This document shows positions 46,166-54,912 of a stretch of DNA of 64,000 bases, one piece after another (position 1 is the first letter of the stretch; each line of letters starts with the position of its first letter). A program made the position numbers and the translations under genes. This DNA is from Pseudomonas sp. AN-1 (GTDB lineage Bacteria > Pseudomonadota > Gammaproteobacteria > Pseudomonadales > Pseudomonadaceae): NCBI RefSeq assembly GCF_034057115.1, contig NZ_CP139195.1, positions 558,001 through 622,000 on the forward strand, in the 5' to 3' direction. The notes under the pieces are model-generated. The model was given only the letters and a program-made list of their open reading frames with translations. It was not told the origin of the DNA and made no database searches.

Positions 46166-46834
46166 ATGAGCGACATACGCAAGGTTCCGCAGCGCAGCCT
46201 GCGGCTCGACCTGAAGGATGGGGTGCTGCATGGCGAGCTGGCCGTTCCGGAGGACGCCGAGGGGCTGGTGGTGTTCGCCCACGGCAGCGGCAGCAGTCGT
46301 TTCAGTCCGCGCAACCAGCAGGTGGCGCGCTTCTTCAACGACCTTGGCCTCGGCACCCTGCTGCTCGACCTGCTCACCGAGGACGAGCAGGACATCGACG
46401 AGGCGACCCGCGAGTTCCGCTTCGACATCCCGCTACTGGCCCGCCGGCTGGTCACCGTGGTCGACTGGCTGCACGGGGACGAGCGCCTGCAGGAGCTGGT
46501 GGTCGGCCTATTCGGCGCCAGCACCGGCGCCGCCGCGGCGCTGATCTGCGCCGCGCAGCGTCACGAGCTGGTGGCGGCGGTGGTCTCCCGCGGCGGGCGT
46601 ACCGACCTGGCTGGGGATGCGCTGGAGCATGTGCGCGCCCCCAGCCTGCTGATCGTGGGCGGCGAGGACGACGTGGTGCTCGCCCTCAACCGCGAGAGCC
46701 TGATGCGCCTGGCCGGGATCAAGCGGCTGGAGGTGGTGCCCGGGGCGACCCATCTGTTCGAGGAGCCGGGCAAGCTGCTCAAGGTGGCGGAACTGGCCGG
46801 CGAGTGGTTCCTGCGCTATCTGCGGCGGATCTGA
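46166..46834 (+). CDS. Dienelactone-hydrolase-family alpha/beta hydrolase
   Basis: A 222-residue alpha/beta hydrolase. The nucleophile elbow is FGASTGA, the acid lies in GGEDDVV, and the His in GATHLFEEPG, so the triad is complete. The oxyanion strand is FAHGSGSSRFSPRN. Proteins of this subgroup often sit beside or are fused to a phosphoribosyltransferase domain, which is absent here. GGGAGGT is a strong ribosome-binding site for the ATG at 46166. Substrate unknown; no sign it acts on dienelactone. It converges with the last phaC, with a hairpin between. Confidence 0.85.
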   Translation: MSDIRKVPQRSLRLDLKDGVLHGELAVPEDAEGLVVFAHGSGSSRFSPRNQQVARFFNDLGLGTLLLDLLTEDEQDIDEATREFRFDIPLLARRLVTVVDWLHGDERLQELVVGLFGASTGAAAALICAAQRHELVAAVVSRGGRTDLAGDALEHVRAPSLLIVGGEDDVVLALNRESLMRLAGIKRLEVVPGATHLFEEPGKLLKVAELAGEWFLRYLRRI

Positions 46835-46888
46835 CGGCTGCGGTGCTGCCGCTGGTCCGGGACCAGGCCGCTAGGGATCGGCACGACA

Positions 46889-46911
46889 CCGGCCCGCACG
46901 CGGCGGGCCGG
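46889..46911. terminator. Hairpin between the hydrolase gene and phaC
   Basis: A perfect 9-pair stem CCGGCCCGC / GCGGGCCGG with a five-base loop lies between convergent stops at 46834 and 46922. A smaller palindrome CTGGTCC G GGACCAG is at 46852-46866. Probably a bidirectional terminator pair. Confidence 0.55.
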
Positions 46912-46921
46912 GCGGCGGGAC

Positions 46922-48631
46922 TCAGTCGCGCGCCAGCACGTAGCTGCCGGGCGCCGCTTCCAGCGGTGGGTAGTCGGCCGAGCCGAGGCTGGCCGCCGGC
47001 TTGCCGCGCTTGCCGGCGTGCTGGCCCAGCCAGTTGGTCCAGTCGACCCACCAGCTGCCGGGCTGCTCGGTGGCACTTGCCAGCCACTGCTCGGGATCGG
47101 TCGCCGGCACCTCGCTAGTCCAGTAGCTGCGCTTGTTCTTCGAAGCCGGGTTGATGATGCCGGCGATGTGTCCGGAGGCACCGAGCACGAAGCGGCTCGG
47201 CCCCTTGAGCAGGCGGCCGCTGGTGAAGGCGCTGCGCCACGGCACGATGTGGTCCTCGCGGGCGCCGACCAGGTAGGTCGGCATGTCCAGCTGGCCGAGG
47301 TCGAGGGTTTCGCCGCAGACCTTTAGCGTGCCGCTCTTCAGCTCGTTCTGCAGGTAGGTGTGGCGCAGGTACCAGCAGTACATGGCGCCGGGCAGGTGGG
47401 TGTGGTCGTTGTTCCAGAACAGCAGGTCCATGGAGCGCGGCTTCTGGCCCTTGAGGTACTTCTCGACCCCGTAGTTCCACCACAGCTCGTTGGGGCGCAG
47501 CAGGGAGAAGGTGTTGCCCATCTCCTCGCCGCGGAACAGGCCGAACTTGCCGCCCGCGCCGCCGATGGTGCGCTCGCGGTAGCGGACGATCTCCTCGTCG
47601 ATGAACACGTTGAGCAGGCCGGTGTCCTCGAAGTCGAGCAGGGTGACCAGCAGGGTCAGGCTGGCGGCGGGCTTGATGCCGCGGGCGGCGAGCACGCCGA
47701 GGCCGCAGGCCAGCAGGGTGCCGCCGACGCAGTAGCCTAGCAGGTTGAGCTGCTGCTCGCCGCTGATCGCCTGGGTGACCCTGATCGCCTCGATGATGCC
47801 CTGCTCGACGTAGTCGTCCCAGGTGGTGGCGGCCAGGCTCTGGTCGACGTTGCGCCAGGACATCAGGTACACCGGATGGCCCTGCTCCAGCGCATAGCGC
47901 ACCAGCGAACTCTCCGGCTGCATGTCGAGGATGTAGAACTTGTTGATCGCCGGCGGCACCAGCAGCAGCGGGCGCCGGTACTGGGTGTCGCTCTGCGGCC
48001 TGTACTGGATCAGCTGGAACAGCGGGTTCTGGTAGACCACCTGGCCGGGGGTGTTGGCCAGGTTGACGCCGACCTCGAAGGCCGCGCTGTCGCACTGGCG
48101 CAGCTTGCCTTCCTTGAGGTCGCTGGCTAGGTGCAGCATGCCGCTGAACAGGCTGGCCCCGCCGGTCTGCACGGCGCGTTCGAGCGCTTCGGGGTTGCTG
48201 CCCAGGCAGTTGCTCGGCGCGCCGGCGGCGACCAGTTGCTCGACCAGGAACACCAGGCGCTTGCGCAGCTTGGCCGAGTCGATCGGCAGCAGGTCGATCA
48301 GGCGCATCAGAAAGCGCGAGTTGAGCAGGTAGAGCGCGGCCAGCGAACCGAACAGCGGCTGGCTCCAGGCGTTGCCGGCAAAGCGCGAGTCGCTGAAGGC
48401 GAAGGGCTGCTGGGTCAGCATCTGCATGCCGAGCCTGGCCCATTCGCCGTTGTATTCGCTCTGCAGGGCGTCGAGCGCCGCGGCGTCGACCTCGAACCAG
48501 GCGTCGGTGTCCTGGCTCTGGAACCAGGGGCTCTGGCGGACCCAGAAGCGCAGGGGCTCCAGGGCGGCACGGGCGACGAAAGGCAGGTTGGCCGAGCAGA
48601 AGGCCGAGAAGGGCGGTACGTTGTTGTTCAT
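46922..48631 (-). CDS. phaC: Class I poly(3-hydroxyalkanoate) synthase, downstream copy
   Basis: A 569-residue PHA polymerase linking 3-hydroxyacyl-CoA, mostly 3-hydroxybutyryl-CoA, at the granule surface. The lipase-like box is GYCVGG with nucleophile Cys301, and the other catalytic residues are Asp460 (GAREDHIVPW) and His488 (GASGHIAG). Offsets of 159 and 187 from the Cys equal those of the Ralstonia class I enzyme. It is one of two tandem copies; the other lies 346 bases upstream on the same strand and aligns with it along its whole length. It has its own long leader after a terminator-like hairpin, so may be separately expressed. Confidence 0.93.
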   Translation of the reverse strand: MNNNVPPFSAFCSANLPFVARAALEPLRFWVRQSPWFQSQDTDAWFEVDAAALDALQSEYNGEWARLGMQMLTQQPFAFSDSRFAGNAWSQPLFGSLAALYLLNSRFLMRLIDLLPIDSAKLRKRLVFLVEQLVAAGAPSNCLGSNPEALERAVQTGGASLFSGMLHLASDLKEGKLRQCDSAAFEVGVNLANTPGQVVYQNPLFQLIQYRPQSDTQYRRPLLLVPPAINKFYILDMQPESSLVRYALEQGHPVYLMSWRNVDQSLAATTWDDYVEQGIIEAIRVTQAISGEQQLNLLGYCVGGTLLACGLGVLAARGIKPAASLTLLVTLLDFEDTGLLNVFIDEEIVRYRERTIGGAGGKFGLFRGEEMGNTFSLLRPNELWWNYGVEKYLKGQKPRSMDLLFWNNDHTHLPGAMYCWYLRHTYLQNELKSGTLKVCGETLDLGQLDMPTYLVGAREDHIVPWRSAFTSGRLLKGPSRFVLGASGHIAGIINPASKNKRSYWTSEVPATDPEQWLASATEQPGSWWVDWTNWLGQHAGKRGKPAASLGSADYPPLEAAPGSYVLARD

Positions 48632-48977
48632 TGTTTACCCGGTGTTCTGCAAGTAAGGCAGCCCTGCCGCAGTGACGGGACCGCGTGCTGGGCGTGGCTG
48701 GGCAGCGAGGTCATGCAGCTTCGCTTGTCGGGCAGGCAATCTACGGAGCTGTGCGCGCGCCTGCTTCGCATCCGGCGACAGGCGTTTCTCAATGCATGAC
48801 AGTCATCCGTGCGGTAGCGGATGGAGAGCGTTGCCTGACACGCAGGGAGAAGTGCCCGGGCCGGTGCGAGGGCAGCGAGGTGGCAGGCGAGGGCAGACGG
48901 GCGAAGGGCGCCGAAGGGAACGGCAGGATCGGGCGGAATTGCCCGGCCCGCGCAGGGCGGACCGGGCAACGGGCGGG
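48632..48977. other. 346-base spacer between the two phaC genes
   Basis: No gene is seen here. It holds a terminator-like hairpin near 48939-48969, the palindrome ATGAC A GTCAT at 48796-48806, and the 9-mer CAATGCATG at 48790-48798, which also occurs upstream of phaP (53158-53166). The region is long enough for a separate promoter for the downstream phaC. Confidence 0.5.
48939..48969 (-). terminator. Hairpin after the upstream phaC
   Basis: A 13-pair stem with one mismatch (TTGCCCGGCCCGC against GCGGACCGGGCAA) and a five-base loop begins about nine bases after the phaC stop on the minus strand. No strong T run. It probably ends or trims the upstream phaC transcript. Confidence 0.55.
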
Positions 48978-50684
48978 TCAGTCGCGTTGCAGGACGTACT
49001 GGCCGGGCGCCGCTTCCAGCGGCGGGTAGTCGGCCGAGCCGAGGCTGGCTACGGCCGGACCGCTTTCGCCGGCGTACTGGCTCAGCCAGCTGTTCCAGTC
49101 GCCCCACCAGCTGCCGGGATGCTCCTCGGCGCTGCTCAGCCAGGCGTCCGGATCGATCGGCAGCGTATCGCTGGTCCAGTAGCTGCGCTTCTTCTTCGCC
49201 GGCGGGTTGATGATGCCGGCGATGTGCCCGGAGGCGCCGAGCACGAAGCGGGTCGGGCCTTTGAGCAGGCGGGTGCTGGCGAAGGCGCCGCGCCACGGCA
49301 CGATGTGGTCCTCGCGGGTGCCGACCAGGTAGGTGGGCATGTCCAGGCTGGACAGGTCGAGGGTCTCGCCGCAGACCTGCAGCCGGCCGCTCCTGATGTC
49401 GTTCTGCAGGTAGGCGTGGCGCAGGTACCAGCAGTACATCGGGCCGGGCAGGTGGGTGTGGTCGTTGTTCCAGTACAGGAGGTCCAGCGAGCGCGGCTTC
49501 TGGCCCTTGAGGTACTTCTCGACGCCGTAGTTCCACCACAGCTCGTTGGGACGCAGCAGGGAGAAGGTGTTGCCCATGTCCTCGCCGCGGAACAGGCCGA
49601 AGCTGCCGCCCTCGCCGCCGATGGTGCGCTCGCGGTAGCGGACGATCTCCTCGTCGACGAACACGTCGAGCACCCCGGCGTCCTCGAAGTCGAGGAGGGT
49701 GACCAGCAGGGTCAGACTGGCCGCCGGCTTCTGCCCGCGCGCGGCGAGCACGCCCAGGCCGCAGGCGAGCAGGGTACCGCCGACGCAGTAGCCGAGCAGG
49801 TTCAGCTGCTGCTGGCCGCTGATGGCCTGGGTGACGCGGATCGCCTCGATGATGCCCTGCTCGACGTAGTCGTCCCAGGTGGCGGTGGCGATGCTCTCGT
49901 CGGCGTTGCGCCAGGACACCAGGAACACCGGGTGGCCCTGCTCGAGGGCGTGACGGACGAACGAGCTCTCGGCCTGCAGGTCGAGGATGTAGTACTTGTT
50001 GATCGCCGGCGGCACCACCAGCAGCGGGCGCTGGTACTGGCTCTCGCTCTGCGGCGCGTACTGGATCAGCTGGAATAACGGATTCTGGTAGACCACCTGG
50101 CCGGGCGTGGTGGCCAGGTTGCCGCCGACCGTGAAGGCGCCGCTGTCGCACTGGCGCAGCTTGCCTTCCTTCATGTCGCTGGCCAGGTGCAGCATGCCGC
50201 TGAACAGGCTCGCGCCCTGGGTCTGCACCATGCGCTCCAGCGCTTCGGGGTTGCTGTTGAGGTAGTTGCTCGGCGCCCCGGCGGCGACCAGCTGTTCGAC
50301 CAGGAAGGTCAGGCGTTGGCGCATCTTGCCGGACTCGATGGGCAGCTCGTCGAGCAGGCGCATCAGGAAACGCGAGTTGAGCAGGTAGAGCGCGGCCAGC
50401 GAGCCGAACAGCGGCTGGCTCCAGGCGCTGCCGGCGAAGCGCGGGTCGGTGAAGGCGAACGGCTGGTGGGTCAGCATCTGCATGCCGAGCTGCGCCCACT
50501 CGCCGCCGTACTCCGCCTGCAGGCGGTCAAGGATGGCACTGTCGACCTGGAACCAGGTGTCGGTGTTCTTGCCCTGGAACCACGGGTTGTGGCGCACCCA
50601 GATGCGCAGCTGCTCAAGGGCTGCACGGGCGACGAAGGGCATGTTGGCCGAGAAGAAGGCCGTGAAGGGCGGGGAGTTATCCAT
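48978..50684 (-). CDS. phaC: Class I poly(3-hydroxyalkanoate) synthase, upstream copy
   Basis: A 568-residue PHA synthase very like the neighbouring copy. The catalytic Cys300 is in GYCVGG, Asp459 in GTREDHIVPW, and His487 in GASGHIAG. The N-terminus (MDNSPPFTAFFSANMPFVARAALEQLR) pairs with the other copy's start, and the C-terminus ends in the same LGSADYPPLEAAPG motif. The ATG at 50684 is chosen by this alignment. It follows phaA after 82 bases containing a perfect hairpin. Full length and intact, so both copies should be active; they may differ in chain-length preference or timing. Confidence 0.93.
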   Translation of the reverse strand: MDNSPPFTAFFSANMPFVARAALEQLRIWVRHNPWFQGKNTDTWFQVDSAILDRLQAEYGGEWAQLGMQMLTHQPFAFTDPRFAGSAWSQPLFGSLAALYLLNSRFLMRLLDELPIESGKMRQRLTFLVEQLVAAGAPSNYLNSNPEALERMVQTQGASLFSGMLHLASDMKEGKLRQCDSGAFTVGGNLATTPGQVVYQNPLFQLIQYAPQSESQYQRPLLVVPPAINKYYILDLQAESSFVRHALEQGHPVFLVSWRNADESIATATWDDYVEQGIIEAIRVTQAISGQQQLNLLGYCVGGTLLACGLGVLAARGQKPAASLTLLVTLLDFEDAGVLDVFVDEEIVRYRERTIGGEGGSFGLFRGEDMGNTFSLLRPNELWWNYGVEKYLKGQKPRSLDLLYWNNDHTHLPGPMYCWYLRHAYLQNDIRSGRLQVCGETLDLSSLDMPTYLVGTREDHIVPWRGAFASTRLLKGPTRFVLGASGHIAGIINPPAKKKRSYWTSDTLPIDPDAWLSSAEEHPGSWWGDWNSWLSQYAGESGPAVASLGSADYPPLEAAPGQYVLQRD

Positions 50685-50727
50685 CTCTTGTATCCGCTGA
50701 TCTGGTGGCTGCTGTATCCGACAGGCG

Positions 50728-50756
50728 ACGCGGCCACCCCTCATGGGTGGCCGCGT
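50728..50756 (-). terminator. Hairpin between phaA and phaC
   Basis: A perfect 12-pair stem ACGCGGCCACCC / GGGTGGCCGCGT with a CTCAT loop lies 11 bases after the phaA stop. Being inside the gene series, it may act as an RNA-stability or partial termination element that sets phaA to phaC ratios. Confidence 0.6.
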
Positions 50757-50766
50757 TCAGACCATA

Positions 50767-51945
50767 TCAGCGTTCGACTGCCAGGGCCACGCCCTGACCA
50801 CCGCCGATGCACAGGGTCGCCAGGCCCTTGCTCAGGTTGCTGCGCTGCAGCTCGTGCAGCAGGGTGACCAGGATGCGGCAGCCGGAGGCGCCGATCGGGT
50901 GGCCGAGGGCGATGGCGCCGCCGTTGACGTTGACCTTGCCGGTGTCCCAGCCCAGTTCCTTGTTGACGCTCAGCGCCTGCACGGCGAAGGCCTCGTTGGC
51001 CTCGACGCGGTCCAGGTCGTCCAGGCTCCAGCCGGCCTTCTCCAGGCACAGGCGGGTGGCCGACACCGGGCCGATGCCCATGATCGCCGGGTCGACGCCG
51101 GAGCTGGCATAGGCCTTGACCCTGGCCAGCACCGGCAGGCCCAGTTCGGCGGCCTTCTTCGCGCTGGCCAGCAGCACCACGGCGGCGCCGTCGTTGATGC
51201 TGGAGGCGTTGCCGGCGGTGACGCTGCCGTCCTTGCTGAACGCCGGCTTGAGCTTGGCCAGGCTGTCGTAGGTGGTCTCGCCGCGCGGCTGCTCGTCGGT
51301 GGCGAACACCAGCGGGTCGCCCTTGCGCTGCGGGATCAGGATCGGGGTGATCTCGTCCTTGAAGGTGCCGGCCTCGATGGCGGCGGCGGCCTTCTGCTGG
51401 GAGGCGGCGGCGAAGGCGTCCTGCTCCTCGCGGCTGATCTCGAAGCGCCTGGCCAGGTTCTCGGCGGTGATGCCCATGTGGTAGTCGTTGAAGGCATCCC
51501 ACAGGCCGTCCTGGATCATGCTGTCCTGCAGCTGGGCGTGGCCCATGCGCAGGCCGGTGCGCGCCTTGGGCAGCACGTAGGGCGACAGGCTCATGTTCTC
51601 CTGGCCGCCGGCGATGACCAGCTCGGCGTCGCCGCAGCGGATGGCCTGCACGGCCAGCTGCACGGCCTTGAGGCCCGAGCCGCACACCTTGTTGAGGGTG
51701 AGTGCCGGAACCTCGTGGGGCAGGCCGGCCTTGATCGCGGCCTGGCGGGCAGGGTTCTGGCCGGAGCCGGCGGTGAGCACCTGGCCGAGGATGACCTCGT
51801 CGATGTCCTGCGGCTGGACGCCGCTCAGTTCGAGCACCTGACGGATGACCGCGGCACCCAGCTCCGGGGCGGGAATGCTGCTCAGGGCGCCCTGGAAGGA
51901 GCCGATGGCGGTACGGGTGGCGGCGACAATGACAACATCGTTCAT
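50767..51945 (-). CDS. phaA: Acetyl-CoA acetyltransferase (beta-ketothiolase)
   Basis: A 392-residue thiolase condensing two acetyl-CoA into acetoacetyl-CoA, the first step of PHB synthesis. The acyl-enzyme Cys88 is in [10 protein letters not shown], the NEAFA and [14 protein letters not shown] motifs are intact, and the second active Cys is in LCIGGGQG. Length is that of biosynthetic thiolases. It is placed between phaB and phaC on the same strand, which supports the PhaA role over fatty-acid breakdown. Cytoplasmic. Confidence 0.95.
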   Translation of the reverse strand: MNDVVIVAATRTAIGSFQGALSSIPAPELGAAVIRQVLELSGVQPQDIDEVILGQVLTAGSGQNPARQAAIKAGLPHEVPALTLNKVCGSGLKAVQLAVQAIRCGDAELVIAGGQENMSLSPYVLPKARTGLRMGHAQLQDSMIQDGLWDAFNDYHMGITAENLARRFEISREEQDAFAAASQQKAAAAIEAGTFKDEITPILIPQRKGDPLVFATDEQPRGETTYDSLAKLKPAFSKDGSVTAGNASSINDGAAVVLLASAKKAAELGLPVLARVKAYASSGVDPAIMGIGPVSATRLCLEKAGWSLDDLDRVEANEAFAVQALSVNKELGWDTGKVNVNGGAIALGHPIGASGCRILVTLLHELQRSNLSKGLATLCIGGGQGVALAVER

Positions 51946-51979
51946 GGGTGAACCTCTGCTGCAGAAAACGGGGAGGAGG

Positions 51980-52011
51980 GCGCCTGCCCGCGGCGAGCTG
52001 CGGGCAGGCGC
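51980..52011 (-). terminator. Hairpin between phaB and phaA
   Basis: A perfect 12-pair stem GCGCCTGCCCGC / GCGGGCAGGCGC with an eight-base loop starts 20 bases after the phaB stop. It lies upstream of the phaA ribosome-binding site in an 86-base spacer, so it must be passed by transcription or phaA must have its own promoter. Confidence 0.6.
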
Positions 52012-52031
52012 AAAGGGTCGGCCGGGCCGAC

Positions 52032-52781
52032 TCAGGCCATGTTCAGGCCGCCGTTGACCGAGAAGTCGGCGCCGGTGGCATAGGCGCCTTCCTCGGAGGC
52101 CAGCCAGGACACCATGGAGGCGATTTCCTCCGGCTGGCCCATGCGGCCCACCGGGATGCCGGAAATGATCTTCTCCAGGACGTCCTCGCGGATCGCCGCG
52201 GTCATCTCGGTGCGGATGTAGCCGGGGGAGATGGTGTTGACGGTGATGCCCTTGCTGGCCACTTCGCGGGCCAGCGCCATGCTGAAGCCGTGGATGCCGG
52301 CCTTGGCCGCCGAGTAGTTGGTCTGGCCGAACTGGCCGCGCTGGCCGTTGACCGAGGAGATGTTGATGATGCGACCCCAGCCACGCTCGAGCATCGGGTC
52401 GATGACCTGCTTGGTGGTGTTGAACAGGCCGTTGAGGTTGGTGGAGATGACCGCGCTCCAGTCCTGCGGGGTCATCTTCCTGAAGGTGGTGTCGCGGGTG
52501 ATGCCGGCGTTGTTCACCAGCACGTCGATCTGGCCGATTTCCGCGCGGACTTCGGCGAAGGCACGGGCGACGTCGTCCCAGTCGGTGATGTCGCAGGCCA
52601 TGCTGTGGAACTCGAAGCCTTCCTGACGCTGCTGCTCCAGCCAGGCGTCCTTGCGGGTGGACTGGGCGCTGCAGCCGACCACGACGATGAAGCCGTCGCG
52701 GTGCAGGCGCCGGCTGATCGCCGTGCCGATGCCACCCATGCCGCCAGTTACCAGTGCAATGCGCTTGTTGTTGTTGGTCAT
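52032..52781 (-). CDS. phaB: Acetoacetyl-CoA reductase
   Basis: A 249-residue short-chain dehydrogenase reducing acetoacetyl-CoA to (R)-3-hydroxybutyryl-CoA, normally with NADPH. The nucleotide loop is TGGMGGIG at 12-19, and NNAG is at 90-93. The catalytic Ser142/143, Tyr156 and Lys160 lie in [26 protein letters not shown] order. The [14 protein letters not shown] segment is typical of PhaB rather than FabG. The start ATG is at 52781, with GGAGTG upstream; the frame is open 16 codons further. First gene of the minus-strand PHB series. Confidence 0.95.
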   Translation of the reverse strand: MTNNNKRIALVTGGMGGIGTAISRRLHRDGFIVVVGCSAQSTRKDAWLEQQRQEGFEFHSMACDITDWDDVARAFAEVRAEIGQIDVLVNNAGITRDTTFRKMTPQDWSAVISTNLNGLFNTTKQVIDPMLERGWGRIINISSVNGQRGQFGQTNYSAAKAGIHGFSMALAREVASKGITVNTISPGYIRTEMTAAIREDVLEKIISGIPVGRMGQPEEIASMVSWLASEEGAYATGADFSVNGGLNMA

Positions 52782-53259
52782 GTTGCAGTCACTCCATTCG
52801 ATAAATGATGGTGAAGCGGAACAACACATGCCGGAGGTCGGGCCCCGCGGGCCCCGGTCGACTGTCCGGCAGACGGGCCTGTTCTGTGCCTGCCCGATGT
52901 ACCTACCTTGCTAGCGAAAGATTGCGTTTTCTTGACGAGAATTTCCGTGGCTCTCGCGGGCGTCTGGCTGGGCCTCCTGCTGCTTTGCACAATGATTGCT
53001 GTGGCTTTTCGTCCAATCGACACGGATGTGACATGTGGACGTCATTGATCTGTGTCATGTGTAGCTGCCTGTGCTTGATTTTTCGGGCGGTACGCTCCTT
53101 CGGCTGGAGGTGTGACAGTTCGAAAATTTTTTGTGCAGCGCACAAAAAGTGCTTGCGCAATGCATGCCGATCGCCAAGAATGAAATTGCAGGTCGCGTGC
53201 AGCAGTGGCACTCGCCGGCACAGGTTTTCAGCCATTCTCATCCTCGGGAGACTTCATCC
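52782..53259. promoter_or_regulatory. 478-base control region between phaB and phaP
   Basis: No gene is seen. The stretch from about 52900 to 53250 is AT-richer than its surroundings. It holds a perfect palindrome TTTTTGTGC AGC GCACAAAAA at 53128-53148, another GCACAA at 52987-52992 within a 12-mer repeated at 53992-54003, a TTGCGCAA palindrome at 53153-53160, and CAATGCATG at 53158-53166. On the minus strand GCTAGCAAGG near 52910 may be a -10 for phaB. PhaR is a known repressor of phasin genes and is encoded nearby, so these are candidate PhaR operators. Confidence 0.5.
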
Positions 53260-53829
53260 ATGTCCTTCTTCGATTCTGAAAAACTGCAGGCTGCCCAGAA
53301 ATCCAACCTCGAGCTGCTGCAGCAAATGAACACCAAGTTCCTCAAGGGCCTCGAACAGCTCGGCCATCTGCAGATCGCCACCCTGCGTTCGGTCAGCGAG
53401 GAAACCTTCGAGAACGCAAGCAAACTGCTTGCCGTTCGTGATCCGCAGAGCTTCACTGCGGTCATCGGTTCCCTGGCCCATCCGGCCAACCAGGCCGAGC
53501 GCATGATGGAGTTCAACCGCCAGGTGTACGACCTGATCTCCAGCACCCAGGCCGACATCGCCAAGCTCGGCGAACGTCAGGCTGCCCGCAACGCGCAGCA
53601 GGTGCAGGAACTGGTAGACGAAATTGCAAAGAACGCGCCAGCCGGCTCCGAGTCTGCCGTGGCCGTGCTCAAGTCCGCCGTCGAGACTGCCGGCAACGTG
53701 ATCGAAAGCGCGCAGAAGACTGCCAAGCAGGCCGCCGAAATCGCCGAGAACGGCATCGCCGCCGCCACTTCGGCTGCTGGCCAGGCTGCTCGCGAAGCCA
53801 CCAAGGCTGCCGGCGGCGCTCGCAAGTAA
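53260..53829 (+). CDS. phaP: Phasin (PHA granule surface protein)
   Basis: A 189-residue, nearly all-helical protein of the phasin family that coats PHB granules and controls their size and number. Residues 1-120 are amphipathic helices rich in Gln, Leu and Ala (EKLQAAQKSNLELLQQMNTK). The C-terminal third is an Ala/Lys/Glu coiled coil ending in AAGQAAREATKAAGGARK, a histone-like tail. GGGAGA sits ten bases before the ATG at 53260. It has less extreme third-position GC than its neighbours, as expected for a highly expressed gene. It diverges from phaB and converges with phaR. Confidence 0.9.
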   Translation: MSFFDSEKLQAAQKSNLELLQQMNTKFLKGLEQLGHLQIATLRSVSEETFENASKLLAVRDPQSFTAVIGSLAHPANQAERMMEFNRQVYDLISSTQADIAKLGERQAARNAQQVQELVDEIAKNAPAGSESAVAVLKSAVETAGNVIESAQKTAKQAAEIAENGIAAATSAAGQAAREATKAAGGARK

Positions 53830-53966
53830 GGCTGTCCGGGGAGAGAGGGCTCGCCGAGCCGGAGGCGGAGCAGGGCGGCCATGGATCGTCTTGCTCCGCC
53901 TTTCCTGTCATGCCGATGACCGAGGTCGTGGCTCAGGCGGCACTCTGTAACTCCCAACGATCAGAT

Positions 53967-53999
53967 GTGCAAAGGCCCGCAGATAGCGGGCCTTTGCAC
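53967..53999. terminator. Bidirectional terminator between phaP and phaR
   Basis: A perfect 14-pair stem GTGCAAAGGCCCGC / GCGGGCCTTTGCAC with an AGATA loop. It lies between the convergent stops at 53829 and 54042. T runs are lacking but the stem is the strongest seen in the window. Confidence 0.8.
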
Positions 54000-54041
54000 A
54001 ATGGTGGTGCGGGATGCCTCACGGCGGCTCAGCACGGCGGC

Positions 54042-54575
54042 TCAGCTGGCGTCGCCATCCTTGTCCTTCTTGCCATCCTTGTCGCTGCGGCTGGCGGTAC
54101 CCGGGAAACCCGGGAACATGCCGAACAGGTTCTGCGTGCTCAGGTACAGCTGCTTGGATTGCTCGACGTACTGGCCCATCAGATCCTGCATGACCGGCAG
54201 CTGGCTGCGCATGAAGTCGCTCCAGGCCTGGGAGGACTGCTGGCCGGTCTTGGCCTGCACGTCGATCACCGCCTGGATGCTTTTCTCCAGATAGTTGCCG
54301 AGCATGCCCTGGAACGGGCCGTAGAAGCGGATGATCCCCTTGAGCATCTCGCTGGAGAAGATCGGCTCGCCGCCGCTTTCCGCTTCCTGGATGATCTGCA
54401 GCAGGATGCTGCGGGTCAGGTCTTCGCCGGTCTTGGCGTCGACCACCTGGAAAGGTTCCTCCTGGATGACCAGCTGACGTATATCCTGCAGCGTTATGTG
54501 CGTGCTGGTCTGCGTATCGTAAAGACGACGGTTGGCGTATTTCTTGATCAGGCGGACATGCTTCCGATCAGTCAT
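54042..54575 (-). CDS. phaR: PHA synthesis repressor PhaR
   Basis: A 177-residue regulator. The N-terminal PHB/PHA accumulation DNA-binding domain (RLIKKYANRRLYDTQTSTHI, about 8-65) and a following PHB_acc repeat (about 70-115, IIRFYGPFQGMLGNYLEKS) are characteristic of PhaR. The end is Asp/Lys/Gly rich. PhaR binds both PHB granules and phasin promoters, releasing phaP when granules form. The ATG at 54575 is chosen at the start of homology. It converges with phaP; its own promoter should lie in the 337-base gap upstream. Confidence 0.93.
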   Translation of the reverse strand: MTDRKHVRLIKKYANRRLYDTQTSTHITLQDIRQLVIQEEPFQVVDAKTGEDLTRSILLQIIQEAESGGEPIFSSEMLKGIIRFYGPFQGMLGNYLEKSIQAVIDVQAKTGQQSSQAWSDFMRSQLPVMQDLMGQYVEQSKQLYLSTQNLFGMFPGFPGTASRSDKDGKKDKDGDAS

Positions 54576-54912
54576 GCTGCGGACTCTCGCGGACGATATT
54601 GTGCCGACCATGTTAACTCAAAGCGCGGCGGGCTGGCCGTTCAATGCTGTGCCACCGAGAGTGCCGCGAACGCGCAGCAGACGTGTTCCGTCTGGTCGGC
54701 GGCATCGACGGCGGACTGGAATCGTCAGCGACTGACCCAGCACGGCAGGTGGCGGGTCGCCGGGTCGGGCGGAAGGGTGCGTTTCAAGGATATACAATAT
54801 CCGATAACGACCAGACCCGGAAATTGCATATAATGCGTTTCAGCGCCCGGCAAGGTCACTTCGCGCGCCCTTGCCGATTCAACCAGATCCTTCAGACACC
54901 GGAAAGCTCGCC
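54576..54912. other. 337-base gap between phaR and the recombinase gene
   Basis: No gene is seen. The right half carries a recombinase promoter candidate (next entry). The left part should contain the phaR promoter, but I see no convincing match. No tRNA or attachment-site repeat was noticed. Confidence 0.5.
54788..54834 (+). promoter_or_regulatory. Promoter and palindrome upstream of the tyrosine recombinase
   Basis: TATAAT at 54829-54834 is a perfect -10 box, 79 bases before the ATG; the -35 is poor. Just upstream is the palindrome GGATAT ACA ATATCC at 54788-54802. The -10 strength is rare in this GC-rich window. An activator or repressor site over a weak -35 is inferred. Confidence 0.5.
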
